From assembly GCA_965242845.1 (NCBI GenBank), contig CBDETC010000003.1, positions 1,302,001 to 1,366,000 on the forward strand: DNA of 64,000 bases. Direction: 5' to 3'. Made by a program: the position numbers and the translations under genes. Position 1 is the stretch's first letter. Each line of letters starts with the position of its first letter. This DNA comes from RHLJ01 sp965242845 (GTDB lineage: Bacteria > Bacteroidota > Rhodothermia > Balneolales > Balneolaceae). Below, one piece after another: positions 63,673 through 64,000 of the stretch. Below the pieces are notes generated by a model. The model was given only the letters and a program-made list of their open reading frames with translations, did not search any database and was not told the DNA's origin.

Positions 63673-64000
63673 TAGCTCTTCTCTTTTCTGATGTTCCGCC
63701 TCTCAAAACCACCAGAATAATGTGAAATCTGTTGATTTTGGAACCGCTTCTCAAAGCGGTTCCATGCTAAATCCAATGTTAACATAATGTTAATTAATCC
63801 TATCGATTTAGGATTGGTACCGCTTTTTAAAGCTCATAGAGCATCATAGAATAGTACTGAGTAGGTAATAGAGCTTTCCTATAGCTTGTTTACAAAAAAA
63901 AGTCCCGAACTTTGTTTCGAAAAATCAGGACGGCGATAAATCATCACAAACAAGAACAACAACAGAACTACTAAGAGAGCCGCACTGGTCAAGATTAAAC
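63673..64000. other. non-coding region after sbtB with three inverted repeats and short direct repeats
   Basis: No gene is seen in these 328 bases. There are three close inverted repeats: a 10-bp stem GGAACCGCTT/AAGCGGTTCC with CTCA loop (63740-63763), TTAACAT-A-ATGTTAA (63779-63793) and AATCCTA-N6-TAGGATT (63796-63815). Three imperfect copies of a 16-base motif, best copy AACCGCTTCTCAAAGC, begin at 63694, 63742 and 63818. The first hairpin may terminate sbtAB transcripts, but it lacks a T tract. Confidence 0.5.
63894..63931 (-). terminator. intrinsic terminator on the minus strand at the right edge
   Basis: Read on the minus strand, GTCCTGA-N16-TCGGGAC (7 bp, one G-U) is followed by eight T (plus 63894-63901). 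It implies a minus-strand transcript coming from beyond 63938; a short open frame (64 bases visible) ends at a TGA in this stem but cannot be judged. Confidence 0.55.

Noticed and set aside
63938..64000. Coding end of a minus-strand gene at the right edge
   Set aside because: Only about 20 codons are visible and the composition is not clearly protein-like; an RNA or leader is equally possible.

Overview
The window is about 40% GC and looks like ordinary, gene-dense chromosome from a free-living member of the Bacteroidota/Balneolota group; a Balneola- or Gracilimonas-like organism fits best. This is inferred from gene content: sprA (outer-membrane channel of the type IX secretion system, T9SS), a T9SS type A sorting domain on a secreted protein, a short 284-residue primary sigma factor, a TonB receptor with a carboxypeptidase-regulatory-like N-terminal domain, a DUF4290-like protein, weak Shine-Dalgarno sequences and many GTG/TTG starts. 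The E1-E2 fused 2-oxoglutarate enzyme (Kgd type) points to Balneolota rather than classical Bacteroidetes. No rRNA, tRNA, CRISPR array, prophage or insertion sequence was seen.

Layout. 1-5066 (minus): a secreted endonuclease I with a lamin-tail domain, cut by the window edge, and a secreted c-heme protein with a T9SS sorting domain. 5201-8827 (minus): kgd. 9067-14657 (plus): oligoendopeptidase F, a GAF-like protein overlapping phosphopentomutase, and the primary sigma factor, which ends in a terminator followed by a REP-like cruciform. 14859-18960: a Gfo/Idh/MocA oxidoreductase, a possible acetyltransferase, a small-molecule kinase and a DUF547 lipoprotein. 18995-25581 (plus): a beta-propeller sensor kinase, its NarL-type regulator, a Ser/Arg-rich lipoprotein and an outer-membrane porin-like protein. 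25659-30842 (minus): CorA, an OmpA-like lipoprotein and a YbbAP-type ABC transporter, divergent from a TesA-like esterase. 31627-38688: a PIG-L deacetylase, a SIMPL protein, an SGNH lipoprotein, then a TonB receptor with a GDSL-esterase lipoprotein behind a LacI-type operator-like palindrome. 38846-40599: grpE-dnaJ.

40623-46643 includes the menaquinone operon menF-menD-menH-menB (minus, overlapping genes). 46726-50962 holds a DUF4290-like gene, a cystathionine beta-synthase-like enzyme, a DUF3467 gene and lptF-lptG. 51187-58467 is sprA, converging on rsmI-lnt. The right end (61565-63672) is the most interesting part: a gene for an LCIB-type (theta) carbonic anhydrase diverges from sbtA-sbtB, a sodium/bicarbonate symporter and its PII-like regulator. 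Together they look like a compact inorganic-carbon uptake module, in a lineage usually regarded as heterotrophic and with no carbon-fixation gene in view.

Most functions are read from protein motifs in the sequence. No database search was run, so family assignments rest on recognised motifs and gene order.
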